Below, piece after piece: positions 41,485-49,772 of a stretch of 64,000 nucleotides of DNA. Below the pieces are notes generated by a model. It saw nothing but the letters and a program-made list of their open reading frames with translations. It was not told the origin of the DNA and did not search any database. This DNA comes from JAWWOL01 sp963797535 (GTDB lineage Bacteria > Actinomycetota > Actinomycetes > JAWWOL01). Each line of letters opens with the position of its first letter. Within the stretch, counting starts at the first letter, position 1. The DNA lies in the NCBI GenBank assembly GCA_963797535.1, contig CAWCPQ010000001.1, positions 744,001-808,000 on the forward strand, read 5' to 3'. A program made the position numbers and the translations under genes.

Positions 41485-42692
41485 CGACCGTCGATCAGTT
41501 CGAGGCGTTGTGGTCCACCCTGGCCGAGGTCGGCAGGGACGCCGGCACCGGCGGTTACCGACGCTACGCGTGGACCACGGTCGACGGCACGCTACGGGGC
41601 TGGTTTGCCGAGCAGGCAAAGGAACGAGGCCTGACCTACGAGCTCGACCGCAACGGCAACCAGTGGGCCTGGTGGGGTGAGCCAGGGCCGGGAGCCGTGG
41701 TCACCGGGAGCCATCTGGACAGCGTGCCCGACGGAGGTGGCTTCGACGGCCCGCTCGGGGTGGTGTCCGCGCTCCTTGCCATCGACGAGCTGAGGGCTCG
41801 TGGCGTCGTACCGGACAAGCCGATCGGTGTGGTCTGCTTCGTCGACGAGGAGGGCGCTCGGTTCGGGGTGGCCTGCGTCGGAAGTCGCTTGCTGACCGGG
41901 GTCCTCGACCCGGTCGCTGCCCGGTCGCTGCGGGACGCGTCCGGCACGACGCTCGAGCAGGCAATGACTGCCGCGGGTGTGGCGGCCTCCGCCATCGGGC
42001 GCGACGACGAGGCGCTGTCCCGCATCGGGGTGTTCGTCGAGCTGCACGTCGAGCAGGGTCGGGGTCTGGTCGATCTCGATGCTCCGCTGGCAGTGGCGAC
42101 CGGCATCTGGCCACACGGGCGGTGGCGCTGCACGTTCCGGGGAGATAGCAACCACGCCGGAACCACCAGGCTGATCGACCGGCGGGACCCGATGTTGCCC
42201 TACGCCGCAACGGTTCTGGCCGCACGTGAGGTGGCTGCCGAGCTTGGCGCTGTCGCCACTTTCGGCAAGGTTGCGGTCGAGCCCAACGGCACCAACGCGA
42301 TCGCATCGACGGTTCACGGCTGGCTGGACGCCCGTGCCGCCGACGAGTCGGTGCTGCGGGAGCTGGTCGCAGGCATCACGGCGGCGGCGGCTCAGGCGTC
42401 TGCGGCGCACGGGATCGACGTCGAGGTCGTCTGCGAGTCGTCCACCCCGGCGGTCGACTTCGACAGTGACCTGCGGGACCGGCTGTGCAAGGTGCTCGGC
42501 GATCCGCCGCTGCTGCCGACCGGTGCAGGGCACGATGCCGGCATCCTGTCCGCGCACCTGCCCGCCGCGATGTTGTTCGTGCGCAACCCGACCGGGGTGA
42601 GCCACAGCCCCAACGAGCAGGCCTCGTCGCAGGACTGCGTTGCCGGGGTCGAGGCACTGGCCAACGTGCTGGCGGAGCTCGCGACGACGTGA
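41481..42692 (+). CDS. M20-family amidohydrolase in the hut operon
   Basis: A 403-residue binuclear-metal amidase of the allantoate amidohydrolase/N-carbamoyl-amino-acid hydrolase group. Metal ligands lie in VVTGSHLDSVPDGG, GGFDGPLGV, DEEGARFGVACVGSR, VELHVEQGRGL and TGVSHSPNEQA. No purine genes are near. Its position between hutU and hutF, coupled to both by 4-base overlaps, and the absence of hutG suggest it removes the formyl group of N-formylglutamate. That role is inference from context; allantoate hydrolysis is the annotation by family. Confidence 0.85.
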   Translation: MTTVDQFEALWSTLAEVGRDAGTGGYRRYAWTTVDGTLRGWFAEQAKERGLTYELDRNGNQWAWWGEPGPGAVVTGSHLDSVPDGGGFDGPLGVVSALLAIDELRARGVVPDKPIGVVCFVDEEGARFGVACVGSRLLTGVLDPVAARSLRDASGTTLEQAMTAAGVAASAIGRDDEALSRIGVFVELHVEQGRGLVDLDAPLAVATGIWPHGRWRCTFRGDSNHAGTTRLIDRRDPMLPYAATVLAAREVAAELGAVATFGKVAVEPNGTNAIASTVHGWLDARAADESVLRELVAGITAAAAQASAAHGIDVEVVCESSTPAVDFDSDLRDRLCKVLGDPPLLPTGAGHDAGILSAHLPAAMLFVRNPTGVSHSPNEQASSQDCVAGVEALANVLAELATT

Positions 42693-44008
42693 CCACCTAC
42701 TGGGCGGAGTACGCGTGGCTCGGCGGCGATGCCGTGACCGCTGCGGTGCTCATCGACGAGGTGGGCGGCTTCATCGCGGACGTCCGGATCGGGGCGCCCA
42801 CCCCTGATTCCGTCCGGCTCGCCGGCGTCACGGTGCCGGGGTTGGCAAACGCACACTCCCACGCCTTTCACCGCGCGCTGCGAGGACGTACCCAGCAGGG
42901 GCGTGGATCGTTCTGGACCTGGCGCGAACAGATGTTCGCGGTGGCGGGTCGGCTTACGCCGGACAACTACCATGTGCTGGCCCGCGCGGTCTACGCGGAG
43001 ATGGCGCTGTCGGGTGTCACGACCGTTGGCGAGTTTCACTACGTCCACCACGACGTGGATGGGAAGCCCTACGCAGCAGGCAATGCGATGTCCGAGGCGC
43101 TGGTGGCCGGGGCTGCTGAGGCAGGCATCCGCATCACCCTCATCGACGCCTGCTACCTCAGTGGCGGCATCGACAAGCCGCTCGAAGGGCCACAGGTGCG
43201 CTTCTCCGACGGGTCCGCCGACGCGTGGGCCGAGCGGCTGACCGGGTTCCATCCGCCCGGCCTGGCCAGGGTCGGCGCCGCCATCCACTCCGTCCGTGCC
43301 GTACCGGAGAAGGCGCTGGACCGGGTCGTGGAGTGGGTTTCCGTGCACGAGGCCCCGTTGCACGTACACCTGTCGGAGCAGCAGGCGGAGAACGAGGCTT
43401 GCGTTGCCGCATACGGCTGCACCCCGACGGAGCTGTTGGCCCAGCACGGCGCGCTCGGCCCGCGGACCAGCGCCGTCCATGCCACGCACCTCACCCCGGC
43501 TGACATCGAACTGCTGGGCGGGAGCCGCACGACGATCTGCATGTGCCCGACGACCGAGCGCGACCTCGGTGACGGCATCGGACCGGCCAGGGCGCTGGCG
43601 ACGGCGGGCTCGCCGCTGAGCGTCGGCAGCGACAGCAACGCCGTCGTGGACCTGTGGGAGGAGGCGCGCGGCGTCGAGCTGGACGAGCGGCTGCGGTCCC
43701 AGCGGCGGGGACACTGGCGGGCCGCCGACCTGCTGGGTGCAGCCACCGGCGACGGGCACGCGTCCCTGGGCTGGCCGGAAGTTGGCCGGCTGGCCAAGGG
43801 CGCGGCTGCCGACCTGGTCACTGTGGGCACGGACTCGGTGCGGCTGGCCGGGTCCGGGCCGTTGCTCGAGATGGTCGTGCACGCCGCGACAGCTGCCGAC
43901 GTCAGGCAGGTGGTCGTGGCTGGCCGTCGGATCGTGGTCGACGGCCGGCATGTGCTGGTCGACGATGTGCCGGGTGCCCTCGCGACGGCGATCGCGGCGG
44001 TCACGTGA
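42689..44008 (+). CDS. hutF: formimidoylglutamate deiminase
   Basis: A 439-residue amidohydrolase-superfamily enzyme that deiminates N-formimino-L-glutamate to N-formyl-L-glutamate and ammonia. The zinc ligands are in VPGLANAHSHAFHRALRG, PLHVHLSEQQAENE, SAVHATHLT and the Asp in SVGSDSNAVVDLWEE. The SFWTWREQMF and CPTTERDLGDGI segments are characteristic of HutF. Start GTG 42689 overlaps the amidase stop; the end overlaps hutI. This step defines the five-step Hut route that ends with N-formylglutamate. Confidence 0.94.
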   Translation: MTTYWAEYAWLGGDAVTAAVLIDEVGGFIADVRIGAPTPDSVRLAGVTVPGLANAHSHAFHRALRGRTQQGRGSFWTWREQMFAVAGRLTPDNYHVLARAVYAEMALSGVTTVGEFHYVHHDVDGKPYAAGNAMSEALVAGAAEAGIRITLIDACYLSGGIDKPLEGPQVRFSDGSADAWAERLTGFHPPGLARVGAAIHSVRAVPEKALDRVVEWVSVHEAPLHVHLSEQQAENEACVAAYGCTPTELLAQHGALGPRTSAVHATHLTPADIELLGGSRTTICMCPTTERDLGDGIGPARALATAGSPLSVGSDSNAVVDLWEEARGVELDERLRSQRRGHWRAADLLGAATGDGHASLGWPEVGRLAKGAAADLVTVGTDSVRLAGSGPLLEMVVHAATAADVRQVVVAGRRIVVDGRHVLVDDVPGALATAIAAVT

Positions 44009-45177
44009 GCACGGTGCTGATCGACAACATCGGGTCCCTGGTGACCAACGACGTCACGCTGGGGCGCGGCCCACTCGGGTCGCTGACGGACGCGGCGCTG
44101 CTGCTACATGACGGCAAGGTGGCGTGGTACGGGCCCCGTGGGCAGGCTCCCGATGCGGACGCTCGACGGGTTGATGCCGAAGGCGGCACCGTGCTGCCGG
44201 GATTTGTCGACAGTCACGCCCATCTGGTCTTCGCCGGTGACCGTACAAGCGAGTTTGCCCACCGGATGTCCGGAAAGCCCTACACCGCAGGCGGAATCAG
44301 GACCACGGTGCAAGCGACGAGGAACGCCTCCGACGAGATGCTGCGCGCCAACCTGGCCAAGCTGGTCCTCGAGGCTCGAGGCTCGGGCACCACCACGATC
44401 GAGTGCAAGTCGGGGTACGGGTTGACCGTGGCCGACGAGCTCAGGTCGCTGTCCCTCGCCCGCGAGGTGACCGACGAGGTGACGTTCCTCGGCGCGCACG
44501 TGGTGCCGCCAGGCTATGACCCGGACGAGTACGTCGCACTTGTCGCCGGGCCGATGATGCGATCCTGTGCGCCACAGGCAAAGTGGGTCGACGTGTTCTG
44601 CGACCGCGGCGCCTTCGACGCCGACCAGACCAGGGAGATTCTTCGGGCCGGCGTCAATTCCGGCCTGGTGCCGAGGCTGCACGCCAACCAGCTGGAGGCC
44701 GGGCCGGGGGTGCAGATCGCGGTCGAGTTCGACGCCGCGTCCGCTGATCACGTCACGCATCTCGGCGATGCCGACGTGGACGCCCTGGCGGGGTCGCGTA
44801 CCGTCGCCACGTTGCTGCCGGGGGCGGAGTTCTCCACCCGCTCACCCTGGCCCGACGCGCGTCGGCTGCTGGACGCCGGCGTCACCGTTGCGCTCGCCAC
44901 CGACTGCAACCCGGGGTCGAGCTTCACGACGAGCATGCCGTTCTGCATCGCCTTGGCGGTGCGTGACATGGGCATGACGCCGGACGAGGCCGTCTGGTCG
45001 GCGACAGCAGGCGGCGCTCAAGCCTTGCGCCGCAACGACATTGGCCACTTGGCGGTCGGCGCCGCAGCCGACGTGATCCTGCTCGATGCACCCTCGCCCG
45101 TACACTTGGCCTATCGTCCCGGCGTTGCGCTGGTGACCAGGGTCTGGCACCACTCCGACACCGAGGGGACTTCGTGA
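44005..45177 (+). CDS. hutI: imidazolonepropionase
   Basis: A 390-residue amidohydrolase that opens the ring of imidazolone-5-propionate to formiminoglutamate. Metal ligands lie in GFVDSHAHLVFAGDR, the substrate-binding GRSGYGL-type segment is TIECKSGYGLTV, and LHANQLEAG, DHVTHLGDADV and ATDCNPGSSFTTSMPF follow. GTG 44005 overlaps the hutF stop. Order in the operon is not the order of reactions: HutI acts before HutF. The stop overlaps the next gene by 4 bases. Confidence 0.94.
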   Translation: MSTVLIDNIGSLVTNDVTLGRGPLGSLTDAALLLHDGKVAWYGPRGQAPDADARRVDAEGGTVLPGFVDSHAHLVFAGDRTSEFAHRMSGKPYTAGGIRTTVQATRNASDEMLRANLAKLVLEARGSGTTTIECKSGYGLTVADELRSLSLAREVTDEVTFLGAHVVPPGYDPDEYVALVAGPMMRSCAPQAKWVDVFCDRGAFDADQTREILRAGVNSGLVPRLHANQLEAGPGVQIAVEFDAASADHVTHLGDADVDALAGSRTVATLLPGAEFSTRSPWPDARRLLDAGVTVALATDCNPGSSFTTSMPFCIALAVRDMGMTPDEAVWSATAGGAQALRRNDIGHLAVGAAADVILLDAPSPVHLAYRPGVALVTRVWHHSDTEGTS

Positions 45178-45896
45178 GCCTGCGGTTCGAGGAGCTCGAC
45201 TGGCAGCAGACGCCGATGGGCGAGATCAGCCTTCGCCGCCGCCGCGATCCGTTGCTGGGCATGGAGGTGTACGAGGTCAAGCTCGGCGATGAGTTCCTGA
45301 TGTCCAGTGTCTTCACGGTCGCGGAAATTGCGCTCGCGACGCTCGGCCTGGGGGCTGTCGAAGGGGACCGGCTCGACGTGGTGGTGGGTGGGTTGGGTCT
45401 CGGCTACACGGCGCGGGCGGTGCTGGAGGACAGCAGGGTGCGGTCGCTCGGAGTGGTGGAGGCGCTGGCCGAGGTGATTGGCTGGCACGAGAGCGGGTTG
45501 CTGCCGTTGGCGGCGGAGATGACCGCCGACCCGCGATGTTCTTTCATAGCAGGCGATTTCTTCGCCCTGGTGGCAGCCGAGGCGGGGTTCGGACCAGGGT
45601 TCGTCGGCGAGCTCGACGCCATTCTGCTCGACATCGACCACACGCCCTCACACCTGCTGCACCCGAGCCACGGCGGCTTTTACACCGAGTCGGGACTGAC
45701 CAGGCTCGCCGGGCGGTTGCGTCCCGGCGGTGTCTTTGCGCTGTGGTCCGACGATCCGCCGGACGATGCGTTTCTGGCGCTGCTGCGGACAGTGTTTGCC
45801 ACCGCGGATGGGCATGTCGTGCCTTTCGCCAACCCGATCACCGGCGGCGAGTCGTCGAATTCCGTGTACGTCGCCAGGGTCAAGGGCTCTGTCTAG
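45174..45896 (+). CDS. spermidine-synthase-like protein at the end of the hut operon
   Basis: A 240-residue Rossmann protein of the spermidine synthase superfamily: DVVVGGLGLGYTARAVLED as the nucleotide-binding turn, GVVEALAEVIGWHESGLLPL, DAILLDIDHTPSHLLHPSH (catalytic-loop region) and RLRPGGVFALWSDDPP. A long N-terminal strand region (FEELDWQQTPMGEISLRRRR) is typical. It starts in a GTGA overlap with hutI, so it is probably co-translated with the hut genes, although polyamine synthesis has no obvious place in the pathway. It may methylate or modify an unknown substrate. Confidence 0.78.
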   Translation: MSLRFEELDWQQTPMGEISLRRRRDPLLGMEVYEVKLGDEFLMSSVFTVAEIALATLGLGAVEGDRLDVVVGGLGLGYTARAVLEDSRVRSLGVVEALAEVIGWHESGLLPLAAEMTADPRCSFIAGDFFALVAAEAGFGPGFVGELDAILLDIDHTPSHLLHPSHGGFYTESGLTRLAGRLRPGGVFALWSDDPPDDAFLALLRTVFATADGHVVPFANPITGGESSNSVYVARVKGSV

Positions 45897-45906
45897 ACTG
45901 GCCCTC

Positions 45907-46821
45907 GTGACCGTTGCGTGCATGCCGGACCAGGACTCTGTCGCGATGTTGGGGCCGGTGCCCGAAGGGGTCGAGGTCCTGGCCTGGGACATCGGGGAGA
46001 GCACGCCCCATGGTCTCGAGCGCACCGAGTTCTGGGTCCCGCGGGTCGAGCAGCCGTTTGATTTGCAGGAGATCCTCCTGGTGATGCCCGAGCTCAAGGT
46101 CATCCAGCTCACCAGCGCTGGCATCGAAGACGTCTCTGGCCAGATTCCCGAGGGGCTGCGACTGTGTGACGCCCGCGGCGTGCACGGCAGTGCTGTGGCC
46201 GAGCTGGTGGTTCTGATGATTCTGGCGCTGCAACGACGGTTACCGGACTTTCTCGACAGTCAACGACGCGGCCGCTGGCAACCGGTGCAAGCCGACGACC
46301 TGCGCGGCAAGCGCGTACTGATTGTCGGAGCGGGCGATCTGGGCGAACAGACGGCTCGCCGGCTGCGCAGCTTCGACGCGGTTCCGGTGCTGGTGGCGAG
46401 TGCGGCCCGCGACGGTGTTCACGCGACCACTGAGCTCCCGGCGCTCCTGCCCGAGGCCGACATGGTGGTCCTGACCCTCCCGCTCACCAGCCGAACCGAG
46501 GGTTTGGTCGACGCCACCTTCCTTTCCCGGATGTCTGATGGCGCCATGCTGATCAACGTCTCCAGAGGCAGGATCGTCGACACCGGGGCGATCCTTGCCG
46601 AGCTCCGGTCCGGCCGGCTGCGGGCCGGGCTGGACGTCGTTGAGCCGGAGCCGCTGCCAGCAGGGCACCCGCTGTGGAATGCGCCGAATCTCGTCCTGAC
46701 CCCGCACGCGGCTGGTCACATCGTGGCGTCCGGACCGCGGGCATTCGCGCTCGTCCACGACCAGCTCCTTCGCTTCCGTGCCGGCGAGCCCCTGATCAAC
46801 GTCGTGCACGGCGAGTACTAG
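45907..46821 (+). CDS. D-isomer 2-hydroxyacid dehydrogenase family protein
   Basis: A 304-residue NAD(P)-dependent dehydrogenase. The nucleotide-binding turn is RVLIVGAGDLGEQTARRL, the catalytic Arg is in LINVSRGRIVDTGAI, the Glu in GLDVVEPEPLPAGHPLW and the His in LTPHAAGH. The N-terminal catalytic half is short (VTVACMPDQDSVAML start), consistent with the glyoxylate/phosphonate-dehydrogenase-like branch. GTG 45907 is the likely start. The stop TAG overlaps the GTG of the following PIG-L gene by one base, so they are coupled. Confidence 0.88.
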   Translation: MTVACMPDQDSVAMLGPVPEGVEVLAWDIGESTPHGLERTEFWVPRVEQPFDLQEILLVMPELKVIQLTSAGIEDVSGQIPEGLRLCDARGVHGSAVAELVVLMILALQRRLPDFLDSQRRGRWQPVQADDLRGKRVLIVGAGDLGEQTARRLRSFDAVPVLVASAARDGVHATTELPALLPEADMVVLTLPLTSRTEGLVDATFLSRMSDGAMLINVSRGRIVDTGAILAELRSGRLRAGLDVVEPEPLPAGHPLWNAPNLVLTPHAAGHIVASGPRAFALVHDQLLRFRAGEPLINVVHGEY

Positions 46822-47957
46822 TGGCTGATCCACGCGAGCCGCTGGTCGTGCTGGGCATCTTCGCCCACCCCGATGACGAGACGCTCTGCGCTGGCGGCAC
46901 GCTGGCCAAGTACGCAAGTGCGGGAGCCGATGTCCGTGTGGTCTCGTACACCAAGGGCGGGGCCGGCCAGATCAGGGATGCGAGCACAGCGACCCGAGCG
47001 ACCTTGACGGCCGCTCGGGAGAAGGAGCTTGCTGCTGCCGGCAAAGAGCTCGGGCTCACCGAGACGAGGTGTCTCGACCATCCGGACGGAGAGCTCTCGA
47101 GCATCGATGATGCGGTCATGGTCGGGATCGCGTCGGAGCTGCTCCGCGAGCTCGATCCCGATGTCGTGATCACGTTCGGTCCCGACGGATTCTCGGGCCA
47201 TCCCGACCACATAGCCGTCGGAGCTGCGGTCACCTCCGCCTGCTACGAGTGGCGGTCCGCCAGGCCGGTCCGGCTCTTCCACTGTCACATGCCAGGCAAG
47301 AGGATGTTGCTGCGTGATCGTCTGGCCGAGTGGGTCGTTGAGCTGACGACCCGCTTCCGAGGAACGCAGGATTTTGTCCGCGCACTGTCCGTCTTCTCGC
47401 GGGAGGCGACCGGGCTGGGGTACGCGGCCGATTTCGTCAACCTCGAATGGTTTCCCACCGGCTCCTACCTCATCGAGCAGGGCCAGGCGGCCACGTCGAT
47501 GTATTTCCTGCTCTCCGGTCACGTGGAGATCAGACGAGAGAGCGAGGACGGCTACGTAGAAGCGATCGACCAGTCCGGCCCTGGTGAGTTCGTCGGGGAA
47601 GAAGGCATCGCAACGGGGCAGCCCCGCAATGCGCACGTCGTTGCCCTGGATGACGTGACGAGCTTGACCTTTTCGGCAGACAAGCCTCTTGTCAGTGACC
47701 GACGCGGTGCGGAGCCGGAGGGTGCGCTGACCAGATTGCTTCCGTCAGGCGATCGGGTCGACGCCGCAGTGAGCACCTGCATCGACGTCTCCCAGTTCGT
47801 TGATCACAAGATCCGAGCCACGGCCGCACACCGGTCCCAGTATCCGATCGATCCGGGAATGTTCCCCGAGCGGATTCTCCAGGAGATGTTCGGCGTCGAG
47901 TACTTCATCCAGGTTCTGCCGGAGCGTGAGCTGCGCAGCTCGCTCCTCGACGACTAG
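46821..47957 (+). CDS. PIG-L (LmbE) deacetylase with an internal cyclic-nucleotide-binding domain
   Basis: A 378-residue protein. Residues 8-178 are a PIG-L/LmbE zinc deacetylase: FAHPDDETLCAGG with the HPDDE motif at 16-20 and SGHPDHIAVG around 126-134. Residues about 205-285 are a cyclic-nucleotide-binding domain: FPTGSYLIEQGQAATSMYFL, LSGHVEIRRE and a phosphate-binding cassette FVGEEGIATGQPRNAHVV that keeps the Glu and the Arg. Residues 318-362 (CIDVSQFVDHKIRATAAHRSQ-like, then PERILQEMFGVEYF) look like the normal PIG-L C-terminal helices, so the sensor is inserted in the enzyme. Such enzymes deacetylate GlcNAc-type groups (MshB, Mca, PIG-L). The substrate is unknown; cNMP control is inferred. 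Confidence 0.85.
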   Translation: MADPREPLVVLGIFAHPDDETLCAGGTLAKYASAGADVRVVSYTKGGAGQIRDASTATRATLTAAREKELAAAGKELGLTETRCLDHPDGELSSIDDAVMVGIASELLRELDPDVVITFGPDGFSGHPDHIAVGAAVTSACYEWRSARPVRLFHCHMPGKRMLLRDRLAEWVVELTTRFRGTQDFVRALSVFSREATGLGYAADFVNLEWFPTGSYLIEQGQAATSMYFLLSGHVEIRRESEDGYVEAIDQSGPGEFVGEEGIATGQPRNAHVVALDDVTSLTFSADKPLVSDRRGAEPEGALTRLLPSGDRVDAAVSTCIDVSQFVDHKIRATAAHRSQYPIDPGMFPERILQEMFGVEYFIQVLPERELRSSLLDD

Positions 47958-47961
47958 CTGG

Positions 47962-48915
47962 CTACAGCTCCGCCGCCACGTCCTCGAACAACGCTGTCGA
48001 GAAGTAACGCTCCATCCGGTCCGGCAGCACAGTGCCCACATGGTGCCCAGGGCCGAGTCGGGCGGCGAGCCGCCGCGCGGCTGCAATGTTCAGCCCGCTC
48101 GACGGGCCGATGCCCAGTCCGCGAAGGCCGAACTCCCGGGCAGTGTCGATCGCCTCCGCCTCGGGGACCAGCACCGGTTCCCCGAGTCCGACGGCGCCAG
48201 GGTCGAGGAGGCGGCTCATGCCATCGACGATGCCTGGTATCCCGCCCACCACCTCCGGATCGCCGTCAGCGGTGAACGTCGCGGTCGGCATCGCCCGCGC
48301 GATGACCGTGTCGTAGCCGTGATCGCGCAGCGCGTGTGCCACTCCCATCAGCGTGCCACCGGTGCCGACGCCGGCGACGAAGCCGTGAAGCCGAACACCA
48401 GCCTGCTGGATAAGCTCCGGCCCGGTCGAGTGCCGGTGCGCGAAGACGTTGCGCGGATTCTCGAACTGCCGAGCGGCGTACACATTCGGCTCCGCTGATG
48501 AATCGCGGAGCAGGGCCGCCACGGCTCCGCCCATGCCCTCGTCGGCTGGGGTGAGGATCACCTCGCCACCGAGCCGGCGGATCATCAAGACCCGCTCTCC
48601 GCTGACTGTCTTCGGCATGTACGCCCGAAACGGCACACCGACCGTGGCGCAGACCATGCTCAAGGCGATCGAGGTCGACCCGCTCGATGCCTCAGCCACG
48701 ATGGTCGACGGGGTCACCTCTCCCGAGGCGATCGCATGGGCGACGATGTTCGTCGCCATCCGATCCTTGGTGCACCCGCTGGGCAGCAGGTAGTCGAGCT
48801 TCAGCCACAGGGTGCATCCGGTCGCCTCATCCTCGAACGGGATGGTGGGAGTCGCGAGTGGGGTCCGCAACAGCCAGGACGCTCGGTCGGTGAATCTCGA
48901 CTCCCTCTGACCCAT
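47962..48915 (-). CDS. cysteine-synthase-like PLP enzyme (fold type II)
   Basis: A 317-residue member of the cysteine synthase/cystathionine beta-synthase family. The PLP lysine is Lys50 in SGCTKDRMATNIV; the phosphate-binding loop is GVGTGGTLMGVAHAL; PSSGLNIAAARRL closes the site. The substrate-binding loop, TSGNTG in cysteine synthases, here reads SSGSTS (EASSGSTSIALS), implying a different substrate. GTGATG offers two starts; ATG 48915 has GGAGG at better spacing. It converges head-on with the PIG-L/CNB gene, 4 bases apart. Confidence 0.85.
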   Translation of the reverse strand: MGQRESRFTDRASWLLRTPLATPTIPFEDEATGCTLWLKLDYLLPSGCTKDRMATNIVAHAIASGEVTPSTIVAEASSGSTSIALSMVCATVGVPFRAYMPKTVSGERVLMIRRLGGEVILTPADEGMGGAVAALLRDSSAEPNVYAARQFENPRNVFAHRHSTGPELIQQAGVRLHGFVAGVGTGGTLMGVAHALRDHGYDTVIARAMPTATFTADGDPEVVGGIPGIVDGMSRLLDPGAVGLGEPVLVPEAEAIDTAREFGLRGLGIGPSSGLNIAAARRLAARLGPGHHVGTVLPDRMERYFSTALFEDVAAEL

Positions 48916-49092
48916 CACCGCCTCCAGTCGACCGATCGAGGCCGAGCCTGCGTGGAAGAACTCTCGCCGGTGAACCTAACAGCAGAGCGGTACGAGAGAG
49001 CTGGGACGTCCGGTGACCGGCCAGTGCCTGGCGACCTGCCCCCGCCCGTCCTAGGATCGTGCCCACACCGATCCCGTCGACAGTCACGGAGC

Positions 49093-49602
49093 ATGCGCTT
49101 GAATGCGGAGGGACTAGCAGGGATTCGAGCGGTGTGCCCGTTCAGGCTCGTCATTGACGAGGACCTGGAGCAGCTCAGCCGTGAGATTTCGACCATTGAC
49201 GTGGCCACCGGCTCGACGCTCTTCCGTGAAGGCGACCCCGCAGACGGCGTCGCGGCCATCGTCGAAGGCCACGTGGAGGTCCTGAAGCGGGGCCGGATCT
49301 TCACGACGCTCGGACCCGGTGCGGTGCTCGGCGAGCTCTCGGTGCTCGCCTCGGCCGCCTCTCGGACCGCCACGGTCAGGGCCAGCGCGCCCGTCCGAAT
49401 GATCAAGTGGCGGGCAGACGATGTGCAAGGCCGCCTTGCCCGCCATGAACGTCTAGCGACTGCCGTCGTGGCCGACCTGGCATTCCTGCTGGCCGAACGG
49501 CTCGACCGGCGCACGCAGGATGTCATATCGCTGCTCGAAGCCGCGGGGACGCGGCTGCCAGTGGCCGAGCTGGAGCGTTTTCGCAGCCGCGCCGTCTACT
49601 AG
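49093..49602 (+). CDS. stand-alone cyclic-nucleotide-binding domain protein
   Basis: A 169-residue protein with one Crp-type beta-roll (about residues 15-125): STIDVATGSTLFREGDPADG, VAAIVEGHVEVLKRGRIF and the phosphate-binding cassette GPGAVLGELSVLASAASRTATV with the Glu and Arg kept. The tail (about 125-169, HERLATAVVADLAFLLAERL) is a dimerisation-type helix; there is no helix-turn-helix, so it is not a DNA-binding Crp. A TAGGAT -10-like hexamer at 49052 precedes it. It neighbours the PIG-L/CNB fusion gene. Confidence 0.87.
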   Translation: MRLNAEGLAGIRAVCPFRLVIDEDLEQLSREISTIDVATGSTLFREGDPADGVAAIVEGHVEVLKRGRIFTTLGPGAVLGELSVLASAASRTATVRASAPVRMIKWRADDVQGRLARHERLATAVVADLAFLLAERLDRRTQDVISLLEAAGTRLPVAELERFRSRAVY

Positions 49603-49772
49603 GCCCGCCAGGGTCTCGGGGCATGACTATTTCTGCCGGGTCCGCTAGCCCGTTGTGACCAAATTTTCAGTGGCAGCGGCAATGGACCGGCGCGGCAGTA
49701 AGACTTGCGTCCGGGTCGCCGATAGGCCGTCGACCGTTGACCGCGCGTATCGCTGACTTTGGAGCACCGTTG

